Positions 10,617-19,749 of a DNA stretch of 64,000 bases are shown one piece after another. The notes beneath the pieces were generated by a model that searched no databases, was not told where the DNA came from, and worked only from the letters and a program-made list of their open reading frames with translations. Source of the DNA: Williamsia sp. (lineage in GTDB: Bacteria > Bacteroidota > Bacteroidia > Chitinophagales > Chitinophagaceae); NCBI GenBank assembly GCA_015069695.1, contig JADCRZ010000021.1, positions 52,215 through 116,214 on the forward strand, given 5' to 3'. Each line of letters opens with the position of its first letter. The stretch's first letter is position 1. The position numbers and the translations under genes are program-made.

Positions 10617-12377
10617 ATGAAAATTTATTTTACGATCGCTGCCCTGTTCCTGTATTTAGCTGCATTTGAACAGGTGCCTGTGGAGAATTATCCGGAAGAC
10701 CCGGCCTCTGTTGAACATCCCGGTGTTCCCAAAGGTGAAGTCATGAAGTTTACGTTTGAAAACTCGGCTATTTTTCCCGGTACCTGGCGCGAGTACTGGG
10801 TTTATGTGCCGGCACAATACAAGCCGGATCAGCCTGCCTGCGTATACGTAAACCAGGATGGCATCCAGTGGAAAGCACCCACCGTTTTCGACAACCTGAT
10901 CTACAAAAAAGAAATGCCCGTTACCATTGGTGTGTTTGTGATGCATGGGCGGGTGCGCAGCAACCAGGGCGACAGCGCGCTTGACCGCTTTAACCGGAGC
11001 TTTGAGTATGATGGTCTCGGTGATGCCTATGCGCGGTTTATCCTCAACGAGATCCTTCCGGAAGTAGAAAAAAAGAAAACAAGTGATGGACGGGCCATCC
11101 GGCTCTCGCACAACGCCAATGACCGCGCCATCGGCGGATCAAGCAGTGGGGCTGTCTGCGCTTTTACCTGCGCATGGGAACATCCGGAAGCTTTTTCCCG
11201 CGTGTTCAGCGCTATTGGCACATATGTAGGCCTCCGGGGTGCAGACCGCTATCCTACCCTGATCCGCAAATCGGAGCCCAAGCCCATCCGGGTGTTTATG
11301 CAGGATGGTACGAACGACCTGAACATCTACGCCGGCGATTGGTGGAAAGCCAATGAAACCTTGGAGCGGGCGCTTCAGTTTGCAGGCTACGAAGTAGAAC
11401 ATGTATGGGGAGAAGGTGCTCACAGCGGCAAACAAGGTACCGCGCTTTTTCCGCAGGCCATGCGCTGGCTGTGGAAGGGATGGCCGCAGGCTGTTAAAAC
11501 AGGAAGCTCAAAAAACCAGGTTCTCAGCGACATCCTGGTTCCCGGTGAAAACTGGGAGCTGGTGGGAAGCGGCTATGGGTTTACAGAAGGCACCGCAGCC
11601 AATGCTGCAGGAGAGGTTTTTTTTCAGGACATTCCCAATTCCAAAACATACCAGGTTAGTGCCGACGGCAAACCGGCGGCATTGGGCTTAAACGCCAAAA
11701 AGGCCAGCAGCACGGCTTTTGGGGCAGATGGAAAACGGTATACAGTAGCCGGAGAAACCCGCCAGATCATCAGTTACGACCGGAGTGGCAAAGAGTCGGT
11801 CGTGGCAGACACCATAAAAGGAAACGATTTTGTGCTTGCCCGCAATGGGAATATGTATGTCACCTCTCCGGATGGTTCAGAAAGGCCAAGCAAGATTTAC
11901 CTTGTTACCCCGGATGGCAAAAGAAAGATCGTGGATGAAGGACTTAAATTCGCCAACGGCATTGCCCTCACCCCCGACCAAACCCAATTGTACATCACCG
12001 AATCTGCGTCTCACTGGGTCTGGATTTACCAGATCCAGCGGGATGGAAGCCTGGCCTACAAGCAACGCTATGGCTGGCTGCATGCGCCGGACGGCGCAGA
12101 GAATGCCTGGGCGGACGGACTAAAATGCGATACAGCAGGAAGAGTTTATGTGGCCACCAATATGGGCATCCAGATCCTTGACCAGACGGGCCGCGTAAAT
12201 GCGATCTTACCCGTACCAACGGTTCCGGGAATGCAGGCATCCAATGTATGCTTTGGCGGCCCCGGCTTCAACACGCTTTATGTTTCCAGCGGCGACCGGG
12301 TTTACCGCCGCAAGCTCAGGACACGGGGTGTAAACAATTTTGACCCTCCTGTAAAACCCATGCAACCGAAGCTGTAA
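10617..12377 (+). CDS. Secreted esterase fused to SMP-30/gluconolactonase-like propeller
   Basis: 586 residues with a signal peptide (MKIYFTIAALFLYLAAF). Residues about 40-290 are an esterase-D-like alpha/beta hydrolase with nucleophile elbow GGSSSG, an aspartate in QDGTNDLN and a histidine in EGAHSGKQG, giving a complete Ser-Asp-His triad. Residues about 305-570 are an SMP-30/gluconolactonase six-bladed propeller with likely metal ligands in FTEGTA, FANGIALTPD and WADGLKCD. The pairing suggests an extracytoplasmic enzyme that removes an acyl group and then opens or binds a sugar lactone (inference). It stands alone, with a strong terminator hairpin 21 nt after the stop. Confidence 0.85.
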   Translation: MKIYFTIAALFLYLAAFEQVPVENYPEDPASVEHPGVPKGEVMKFTFENSAIFPGTWREYWVYVPAQYKPDQPACVYVNQDGIQWKAPTVFDNLIYKKEMPVTIGVFVMHGRVRSNQGDSALDRFNRSFEYDGLGDAYARFILNEILPEVEKKKTSDGRAIRLSHNANDRAIGGSSSGAVCAFTCAWEHPEAFSRVFSAIGTYVGLRGADRYPTLIRKSEPKPIRVFMQDGTNDLNIYAGDWWKANETLERALQFAGYEVEHVWGEGAHSGKQGTALFPQAMRWLWKGWPQAVKTGSSKNQVLSDILVPGENWELVGSGYGFTEGTAANAAGEVFFQDIPNSKTYQVSADGKPAALGLNAKKASSTAFGADGKRYTVAGETRQIISYDRSGKESVVADTIKGNDFVLARNGNMYVTSPDGSERPSKIYLVTPDGKRKIVDEGLKFANGIALTPDQTQLYITESASHWVWIYQIQRDGSLAYKQRYGWLHAPDGAENAWADGLKCDTAGRVYVATNMGIQILDQTGRVNAILPVPTVPGMQASNVCFGGPGFNTLYVSSGDRVYRRKLRTRGVNNFDPPVKPMQPKL

Positions 12378-12397
12378 ACCATTCTGCCATTTACAGG

Positions 12398-12436
12398 AAG
12401 TGTTCATCAACATGTGCTGCATGGTGATGAACACTT
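12398..12436 (+). terminator. Intrinsic terminator after the esterase/SMP-30 gene
   Basis: A perfect 12-bp stem, AAGTGTTCATCA with TGATGAACACTT, a 15-nt loop that itself holds two CATG tetrads, followed by TTAT. It lies between two convergent genes and may serve both. Confidence 0.8.
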
Positions 12437-12466
12437 TTATAATTTGGCCTGAAGCCAACTGTTCCT

Positions 12467-15256
12467 CTAGAACAAAAACATCCTGTCCCTGCCGCCTACT
12501 TTCTTGGGTGCTCCCATGGTGCGGATGTTGTACGTAAATGTGAGCAGGCCATAGCGTTTGAGTACATTGCTCTGCTGGTCCATGATATAGTTCTGCGTAG
12601 CATACCGGTAAAAGCCGTTGTTGCGGTTCAGGATGTCGAACACACTCACCTTTAATTGTCCCCTGTCATCTTTTAAGAACAAGTAGGTAAGTCCTGCATT
12701 CCAGAGCAGGTTGCTTTTTGGCAAGCCTGGCGCTACCTGGTTGTTGTACCGGTAAGCCATGTTGGTTTCCCATACCAGCTTTTTGGGCCAGCGGATGATC
12801 AGTTCATTTTCAAGATAGTGTGTAATGATGTCAAGGTCTTTAAAGGTCGGTTCCGTATATCTTGCCACGGAAAATCCGGGACTGTACTGGGGGTTGAACT
12901 CTACCAGGTCGTTCCAGTTAAAACGCAGCAGGAGGCTGGGACCGGTTTGCAGGTTGGAAGCAAAGCTGGTATTGTTGTTTACAATGATCTTCTGCCGGTT
13001 GTAGTTTAAGTAGGGTGAAAAGCGATAGGAAAAGATAAACTTGCGGTTGTTTTTGTATTCCTTCCCATATCCGATGCTTGCGTATACACGGATTGAACCG
13101 TTGACATTTACCGGCCTGGTTGTTTGCACCCCGTTTGCATCGACCGTACGGCTCAGCACCACATCATTGTCGATCAAACTACCGCTGATATAAGTATTCA
13201 GGTTAGAACCGTTGCCCTGGAAAAAATTGAAGTTGCTTATACTGAAGTTATGGTTTTTTGCCGGACGCAGGTAGGGGTTGCCGTAAGAGATGAAGAGGGG
13301 ATTGGTGCTGTCAGGAACCGGGATCAGGTAACTGGTGGAAGGAACTGAAATGTACTCATTGTAGTTGATAGAAAGCTGCTTGTGCTGGTAGCTGAGCGTG
13401 GGCAGAACATTGAACAGGTTAAATTTGATGGGCGTATTCAGGTTTTTAAATTTGTTGTCAATGCCCTGTGCCATAGCGTTTAAACCTGCCGTAAAGGTGT
13501 TCTGCTTTATTTTGTAGCTCATGGTCAGGGAAGAAGAAAACCGGTTCTGAACCCGCGTAAACCCACTGCCCTGCCGGAATTTTTCGACCTCATATTTAGA
13601 TGTGGATGCATCTTTGGAGAAAATGCCTATATCCTGCTTATCCTGGATATAAGAGTAACTGTTGTTAAAACGAAGTGTCCACTTCTTGGACAGCGATTCG
13701 GCAAAGTTGATGCCTATATTGGTATTGAGGCTTGGAACATCCTGTTTCCGCAGCTGGTTAAATGGCAGCAGATAGTCGACGGGATAATAGTAGTTGTTGA
13801 TCGTTTCTGTAATATACCGTTGTACGTTGTTGTTGTAATTAAACCCATGATTGATATTAAGTGTTCTTCCTTTTTTTGCTTTAAAACGCCGGGTGATGTA
13901 AACGTTGTGGCTGTAGCTGGTAGCAAAAGCATCATTGAATTTGCTTCCGTTGCTCTGGCTAACCGTGCCCAGCTTGTTGTGGCTTGATTGAATGAGGGAA
14001 GCAATGTCTTCATCATTCGTATTATAGGTTAAGCCGGCACGTATGTTGATGTCCGTTAGCGAATCGGGTTTCATCGTCGTTCCGAGATTGAGGGTGTGGG
14101 CAATCCCCTCTTTTACATTGTCTGTGTTTGAGCGGGTATTAAGGATGGTGTCCTTAATAAACTGTTGTGTGTTGTTGAGGGTGTGGATCAGAGACCGGTT
14201 TTTCCCGTAGAAATACTGGGCAAAAAAGTTGAACTTTTTATTGGGTGCATGGTTTAAGTTAAAGCCGGCACCTGAAGTGGTGGAGATGCCGGAGCCGAGT
14301 CCGCCGAATGAAATGCCGTTGATGGCGAATCCTTCTTGTCCGCTGCTGCTCCGCATGATCATCATGCTGTTATAACCGCTTCTGTTAAAGCCACCCAGGT
14401 CCTGCACATCGCGCATGGAAAAACCGCTCCGGTTCACGTTGTTGCTGAAAGCCAGCAAGCTTAACTGCAGGGTATCCCGGAAGGTGTTCACGATGCCGCC
14501 TGCCTCGTAACGGTCGCTCGTACCTGCGCTGCCATAGAGTTTGCCAAAGATGCCCTTTTTCATGCCTTTTTTCAGGGTCAGGTTGATCACCTTCCCTACA
14601 TTGGTCAGGTCACCGTCTATGTTGCGGTCTGCTTCTTCCTTGTCGTCGCTCAGCTGCACTTTGTCGATTACGTTGGCTGGCAGGTTGCGGGTGGCCATCT
14701 TGGGATCGGAACCAAAGAAAGCTTTGCCATCCACCAGGATCCGGTTTACACGTTTTCCGTTTGCCAGGATGTTTCCATCCGGATCAACCTGCACACCCGG
14801 CAGTTTGCGCAGCAGGTCCTCCACCAGCGCACTGGGCAAGGTTTTGAACGAACTGGCATTGAATTCGATCGTGTCTTTGCGAACGGTTACCGGGGGCCGT
14901 TCCGCATACACCGTAATTTCTTCCAGGGTTTTTGAAGTAGGCACCAGTCTGATCAGCCCCAGGTCGAGGGTTGTATCTTTTGTAACCTGAAATTCTTTCC
15001 GGTACACATCATACCCGGAAAATGAAATCACCAGCCGGCAGGGTTCGTTGAGGGGAACACCGGGTACCCGGAACTCTCCTTCGGGTGTACTTAACCGGTA
15101 GGTAATCAAACTGGTATCTTTGGCTTTGAACAAGGATACGGTAGCAAGTGCCAAAGGGCTTTTAGAGGCGGAGTCGATCAATTTTCCTTTGATGATTCTT
15201 TGGGATTGGGCTGTAAACATCAACAACAGCGCAAAGGCAGTCAGGCAGAATTTCAT
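12467..15256 (-). CDS. Large outer-membrane beta-barrel protein (OMP_b-brl_3 / TonB-receptor-like)
   Basis: 929 residues from ATG 15256, chosen for its signal peptide (MKFCLTAFALLLMFTAQSQ); a start 96 nt upstream lacks one at the N-terminus. Residues about 22-105 are a carboxypeptidase-regulatory-like domain (IIKGKLIDSASKSPLALATV), then a plug-like region (LPGVQVDPDGNILANGKRV, VDGKAFFGSDPKMATRNLPA), then a long C-terminal barrel. This is the outer_membrane_beta-barrel_family type common in Bacteroidota, related to TonB receptors. Substrate unknown. A perfect 7-bp dyad sits 24-41 nt upstream of the start. It diverges from the Kelch-like gene. Confidence 0.85.
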   Translation of the reverse strand: MKFCLTAFALLLMFTAQSQRIIKGKLIDSASKSPLALATVSLFKAKDTSLITYRLSTPEGEFRVPGVPLNEPCRLVISFSGYDVYRKEFQVTKDTTLDLGLIRLVPTSKTLEEITVYAERPPVTVRKDTIEFNASSFKTLPSALVEDLLRKLPGVQVDPDGNILANGKRVNRILVDGKAFFGSDPKMATRNLPANVIDKVQLSDDKEEADRNIDGDLTNVGKVINLTLKKGMKKGIFGKLYGSAGTSDRYEAGGIVNTFRDTLQLSLLAFSNNVNRSGFSMRDVQDLGGFNRSGYNSMMIMRSSSGQEGFAINGISFGGLGSGISTTSGAGFNLNHAPNKKFNFFAQYFYGKNRSLIHTLNNTQQFIKDTILNTRSNTDNVKEGIAHTLNLGTTMKPDSLTDINIRAGLTYNTNDEDIASLIQSSHNKLGTVSQSNGSKFNDAFATSYSHNVYITRRFKAKKGRTLNINHGFNYNNNVQRYITETINNYYYPVDYLLPFNQLRKQDVPSLNTNIGINFAESLSKKWTLRFNNSYSYIQDKQDIGIFSKDASTSKYEVEKFRQGSGFTRVQNRFSSSLTMSYKIKQNTFTAGLNAMAQGIDNKFKNLNTPIKFNLFNVLPTLSYQHKQLSINYNEYISVPSTSYLIPVPDSTNPLFISYGNPYLRPAKNHNFSISNFNFFQGNGSNLNTYISGSLIDNDVVLSRTVDANGVQTTRPVNVNGSIRVYASIGYGKEYKNNRKFIFSYRFSPYLNYNRQKIIVNNNTSFASNLQTGPSLLLRFNWNDLVEFNPQYSPGFSVARYTEPTFKDLDIITHYLENELIIRWPKKLVWETNMAYRYNNQVAPGLPKSNLLWNAGLTYLFLKDDRGQLKVSVFDILNRNNGFYRYATQNYIMDQQSNVLKRYGLLTFTYNIRTMGAPKKVGGRDRMFLF

Positions 15257-15279
15257 GCAGCGGTTTTGAAGAAACAATG

Positions 15280-15297
15280 ATACGAAATAATTCGTAT
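15280..15297. promoter_or_regulatory. Inverted repeat upstream of the barrel gene
   Basis: ATACGAA-ATAA-TTCGTAT, perfect 7-bp arms with a 4-nt spacer, 24 nt before the minus-strand start codon. The arm size and position suit a dimeric repressor operator or a leader hairpin. Confidence 0.35.
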
Positions 15298-15497
15298 GAT
15301 CATGCATTATTGCACATGAACTTACTAAATATACTTGAGTTTTCCTTTGCAAGAAAAAATGTTCCGGTCACCGGTTAGGAAAACTCTTACAGCCGCCTTA
15401 TATTTATCCTGCTGTTTTTCTGGATCCCTCCCATTGACGACTCATTACCAGCACTTGCATTTGAGAAGTGAACCTGACCTGCGAAACACAAAACTGT

Positions 15498-18400
15498 ATG
15501 AAAAAATTTGCATCAAGTGCCTTGTTGTCTCTCTTCTGGTTTTTCTCCCTTGCACAATCTACCTGGACCTGGCTGCAGGGTGATGCGTTTACACCCCGCT
15601 ACGGCCGCTATGGAATAAAAGGAGTGGCCAACAGTACAAACCGGCCAGGTGTACGCTCCGGCTTTGCTACGTGGAAAGAACCATCCGGCGACATCTGGAT
15701 GTTTGGAGGTAATGGCAACGCTGCAACAGGCTCCGGTTTTTTAAACGACTTGTGGAAGTATTCGCCATCAACAGATACCTGGACCTGGATCAGCGGCGAT
15801 GTAACTGCCGACAGGCCAGGTGTGTATGGCAGCAAAGGGGTTTCTTCCCCCAGGAACATGATCCGCTCAAGGGCAAATCCTGTGAGCTGGATGGATGCAG
15901 CCGGCAATCTCTGGCTGTTTGGCGGGGAGACGTTCAGGGCGCCGCTGGCGGCTGTTTCGTTTTTCACTGACGACCTGTGGAAGTTTACCGTTTCTACCGG
16001 GCAATGGACCTGGATGGGGGGTGATACCGCATACGCCTCAAATGCCGTGTATGGAAGCGTTTATGGAACAAAAGGAGTTCCTGCTGCCTCAAACAAACCA
16101 GGCTCAAGGGCCTTGGCCGCAGGCTGGACAGACAACACTGGCAATCTGTGGCTGTTTGGGGGCTATGGCGCTGGCAGCGCAAGTCTTGGCCCGCAAAATG
16201 ATCTGTGGAAATATTCGATCAGTGATAATGTATGGACCTGGATCAGCGGCGATAACAGCAGTACTCCATCTGCCGGCAGGTATGAAACAAAAGGAATTGG
16301 TTCAGCAACCACCAGGCCCGGCGCAAAAGTAGCACCCACCAGCTGGACAGACAAAGCCGGCAACTTCTGGCTTTTTGGAGGCAATGCAGGTACGGGCGGC
16401 GTTCCTGACATCAACAAGTTTGCAAACGACCTGTGGATGTTTGCTCCTTCAAGCAGCTACTGGACCTGGATCAGCGGCGACTCCACCCTCAATCAAACAG
16501 GCGTATATGGCAGCAAAGGAATTTCAGCAGCAGGGAACAAGCCAGGAGCCAGAAATGCTGCGGCAGGCTGGACAGACACATCCGGCAATTTCTTTGTATA
16601 TGCCGGAACAAACGCTCCTGTTGGATCTTCTTATTACAATGGACCAACTGACGTTGCTGTTTTTAACGACCTGTGGAAGTTTTCTCCTGCCACATCACAA
16701 TGGACCTGGCTTTGGGGCGATACCGCAACCAGCAAGCCGGCACCGGTATATGGTTTAAAAGGCGTTGCTTCAGATACGGCGAAACCCGCCTCTGTACTCT
16801 ACGGAACCAGGACCTGGACGGATGACGCAAACGATCTATGGCTTTCCAATGGCGATGTGTTGTGGAAGTATGCGCAAACAAGCGGCCAGTGGACCTGGGT
16901 ACGAGGTGATACATCTACCCTTCTGGCCTCTGCCATTGTTTACCCCGGTAGTTATGGAACACAGGGCCTGTCATCACCATCCAACCAACCAAGAGCAAGA
17001 AGATATGCAACCACCTGGACAGATGCTTCGGGCATCTACTGGATGTATGGCGGAATGACCGACCCGGGCACCTCCACTGCTTACTACAACTATTTAAATG
17101 ATCTGTGGAAATACGATCCCGCTACCCATCTGTGGACCTGGATGAATGGTGACAGCGTGCTTAACAAACCACCTGTATATGGTACACAAGGCATGTCCTC
17201 AGCAGCCGGCACGCCGGGTGCCAGGAGGCAGGCAGCTAGCTGGTCTGACGCGGCGGGTAATCTGTGGCTCTTTGGCGGCTATTCTGCCAACGCTTCGCAG
17301 ACCATTGCGCGGTATGCCGACTTGTGGAAGTATACACCTTCAACAGGTGAATGGACCTGGATAAACGGCACCAGCAACACCAATGGAAGGTATGGGACAA
17401 AAGGCGTTTCTACCGCTGCCACATATCCAGGTTGCAGGTATGCAGCAACAACCTGGACGGATGCTGCCGGAAATTTCTGGCTCTTTGGAGGCGACGGATA
17501 TGCAGGGGCTCTCACAGGACCTACTTCCTATGCCAGCAGAGGCAAGCTAAATGACCTCTGGGAATATACACCCGTTACCAACCGCTGGACCTGGATGAGC
17601 GGAGATTCTACCACCAACATCAGTCTTGCATTGGCCAGCCAGGCAGGTGTATACGGAACCAAGGGGGTGGCCGGCACAAGCAACAAACCCGGTGGAAGAA
17701 ACAGTGCAGCGGGATGGATGGATCCTGCCGGCAACTGCTGGCTTTTTGGCGGAATTACCAACCCCGGCGGTTATTACCAGAACGGATCGGCCAAGGAAGC
17801 GTACCTGAATGACCTTTGGAAATATACTCCCGGTACCGGCTTGTGGACCTGGATAAGTGGCAGCAACACGATCAATCAAAATGGCATTTTCAGCAGCCAG
17901 GGTGTACCGGGCAGCAATATTGTGCCGGGAGCCAGAAGACAGGCGGTCAGCTGGACAGATAACAACAGCAACCTGTACCTGTTTGGGGGCAATGCTGATA
18001 GCATTACAGATTATACCGGCACGCTGACAAAAAATTTCAACGACCTGTGGCGCTATTCTATCGCAACTGACCAATGGACATGGGTTTCAGGCGATAGCGC
18101 CCTGAACCAGCCGGGTTTATACGGTACATTGAATGTTCCCTCTTCAGCCAACAAACCCGGAGCCCGCGACGGCGTGATGAACTGGAGCGACAATACAGGC
18201 AGTTTGTGGCTCTTCAGCGGCTTTGGCTACCCGGAAGGCGGGTACCGCTTTCTCAACGACATGATGAAGTTCAGCCCCGCTTCTTCCCTTCCTGTTTTGT
18301 TCAGCAGCTTCCGGGCACAAAGAGAATCGCAATCCGCTGCTCTTTACTGGATAACCGCCCAGGAGCAGAACAGCCGCTCCTTTGTTATCGAGCGTTCAGC

Positions 18401-18836
18401 TGATGGCATTGTATATAACAAGATCGGGACGATCGCTGCCGCTGGTACTGTATCTACGCCAACCAGTTACAGTTTTACAGATCTATCACCCTTGCCAGGC
18501 AACAATTATTACCGGTTGAAAGAAGTAGACCTGGATGATAAATCTATGTATTCACTGGTTGTAAAAGTTTATATGGGAGATGAGCCCGCCTTATTTGTTC
18601 TGCTTAACAATCCCGTGCAGTACGATGTACAGGTGAGCCTGCTGCTCTCTTCTGCTCGGAAGGTGCAGCTAGAGGTAAGGGATGCAGGCGGCCGGCTGAT
18701 CTTAAACCGGGCATACACAGGCAGCAAGGGTACTAATTTGTTTCGCCTGCCGGTGGATGGGCTATCAAAAGGAACTTACTTTTTACATGCAGCATCATCG
18801 GGCATGCAGGGAACCAAATCTTTCCTGAAACAATAA
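15498..18836 (+). CDS. Secreted 12-repeat Kelch-like protein with T9SS sorting tail
   Basis: 1112 residues from ATG 15498, chosen because a signal peptide follows directly (MKKFASSALLSLFWFFSLAQ). About residues 20-930 consist of twelve repeats of roughly 76 residues. Each opens with WTWxxGD, continues with VYGTKGV, PGAR, WTDxxGNLWLFGG and closes with NDLWKYxP. The GG and W spacing is Kelch/galactose-oxidase-like, so the repeats probably form beta-propeller blades; 12 would make two six-bladed propellers (inference). Residues about 930-1030 form an FN3-like module (FVIERSADGIVYNKIG, YYRLKEVDLDD). The last 80 residues (LNNPVQYDVQVSLLL ... KGTYFLHA ... KSFLKQ) are a T9SS type A sorting domain, so the protein is predicted to be secreted or surface attached. 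Confidence 0.9.
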   Translation: MKKFASSALLSLFWFFSLAQSTWTWLQGDAFTPRYGRYGIKGVANSTNRPGVRSGFATWKEPSGDIWMFGGNGNAATGSGFLNDLWKYSPSTDTWTWISGDVTADRPGVYGSKGVSSPRNMIRSRANPVSWMDAAGNLWLFGGETFRAPLAAVSFFTDDLWKFTVSTGQWTWMGGDTAYASNAVYGSVYGTKGVPAASNKPGSRALAAGWTDNTGNLWLFGGYGAGSASLGPQNDLWKYSISDNVWTWISGDNSSTPSAGRYETKGIGSATTRPGAKVAPTSWTDKAGNFWLFGGNAGTGGVPDINKFANDLWMFAPSSSYWTWISGDSTLNQTGVYGSKGISAAGNKPGARNAAAGWTDTSGNFFVYAGTNAPVGSSYYNGPTDVAVFNDLWKFSPATSQWTWLWGDTATSKPAPVYGLKGVASDTAKPASVLYGTRTWTDDANDLWLSNGDVLWKYAQTSGQWTWVRGDTSTLLASAIVYPGSYGTQGLSSPSNQPRARRYATTWTDASGIYWMYGGMTDPGTSTAYYNYLNDLWKYDPATHLWTWMNGDSVLNKPPVYGTQGMSSAAGTPGARRQAASWSDAAGNLWLFGGYSANASQTIARYADLWKYTPSTGEWTWINGTSNTNGRYGTKGVSTAATYPGCRYAATTWTDAAGNFWLFGGDGYAGALTGPTSYASRGKLNDLWEYTPVTNRWTWMSGDSTTNISLALASQAGVYGTKGVAGTSNKPGGRNSAAGWMDPAGNCWLFGGITNPGGYYQNGSAKEAYLNDLWKYTPGTGLWTWISGSNTINQNGIFSSQGVPGSNIVPGARRQAVSWTDNNSNLYLFGGNADSITDYTGTLTKNFNDLWRYSIATDQWTWVSGDSALNQPGLYGTLNVPSSANKPGARDGVMNWSDNTGSLWLFSGFGYPEGGYRFLNDMMKFSPASSLPVLFSSFRAQRESQSAALYWITAQEQNSRSFVIERSADGIVYNKIGTIAAAGTVSTPTSYSFTDLSPLPGNNYYRLKEVDLDDKSMYSLVVKVYMGDEPALFVLLNNPVQYDVQVSLLLSSARKVQLEVRDAGGRLILNRAYTGSKGTNLFRLPVDGLSKGTYFLHAASSGMQGTKSFLKQ

Positions 18837-18996
18837 ACCGATGTTTTCAGCAATGCTTTAGATCAACCTGAAAAAAAGCTTGCTCCCAATGCCTGGCATC
18901 TTGTAACACAATCCCATTGATCCAATTTCAAAAGAGATTTGATCTCTGCTGCTGTTATAGAACTACCGGGCACGAATTTTTTTATCTGTTTTCACC

Positions 18997-19749
18997 ATGA
19001 CAAACACCAAAGATTTTACACCCGTAGGGTCCAAACAAGAAACGGAATTTTTAGAAGGTCCTCACTCGCGCCGGAAGGAATTTGCTTTTCTGCTGCAGGT
19101 ATTGAAAGAATTTGTCTGGGGCTTGCGCAAGCTCCATTTTATAGGCCCCTGTGTAACCGTATTTGGATCAGCCCGCTTTTCAGAAGATCATCCCTATTAC
19201 AAAACGGCCCGGCAGATCGGACAGGGTGTTGCCCAGCTGGGTTTTACTGTTATTACAGGCGGAGGCCCGGGCATTATGGAAGCTGCTAACCGGGGGGCCA
19301 AAGATGTAGGCGGACGTTCAGTTGGCTGCAATATCATCCTGCCCAGGGAACAGCACCCCAACCAATACCTGGATAAATGGGTGGACTTTGATTATTTCTT
19401 TGTCCGCAAAACCTTGCTGAGCAAATATTCCTATGCGTTCGTGGTACTCCCCGGGGGGTATGGAACACTGGATGAATTTTTTGAAGCCATTACCTTGATC
19501 CAGACCGGCAAGTTTCAACGGTTTCCTGTTGTCCTGATGGGCAAAGAATACCATACGCACCTTATCCAGCACATTGAAAAGCTGGTGGCTGAAAAAACAA
19601 TTGATCCGCTGGACAGCCGGTTGTTTTTACTCACCGATTCGGTTGAGGAGGCACTCGCGCATATTCAGAAGTATGCCATTGAAGGTTTTGGCCTGAAGAA
19701 ACGCAAACAGATGAAAGCCTGGAAGCTCCTGGGTGAGAAAAAGATCTAG
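18997..19749 (+). CDS. LOG family protein (TIGR00730 Rossmann fold)
   Basis: 250 residues. The nucleotide-binding motif VLPGGYGTLDEFFEA (PGGxGTxxE) and the preceding VTVFGSARF and TGGGPGIMEAANRGA segments identify the LOG/lysine-decarboxylase-like family. Characterised members are cytokinin or nucleotide 5'-monophosphate phosphoribohydrolases that release the base from an NMP. The N-terminus has an extra region of about 40 residues ahead of the core. Its TAG stop shares a CTAG tetranucleotide with the stop of the convergent fucosidase gene. Confidence 0.9.
   Translation: MTNTKDFTPVGSKQETEFLEGPHSRRKEFAFLLQVLKEFVWGLRKLHFIGPCVTVFGSARFSEDHPYYKTARQIGQGVAQLGFTVITGGGPGIMEAANRGAKDVGGRSVGCNIILPREQHPNQYLDKWVDFDYFFVRKTLLSKYSYAFVVLPGGYGTLDEFFEAITLIQTGKFQRFPVVLMGKEYHTHLIQHIEKLVAEKTIDPLDSRLFLLTDSVEEALAHIQKYAIEGFGLKKRKQMKAWKLLGEKKI

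Noticed and set aside
15550..18290. CRISPR or tandem DNA-repeat array
   Set aside because: The repetition is at protein level, with diverged DNA in one frame; there are no short identical repeats with spacers.
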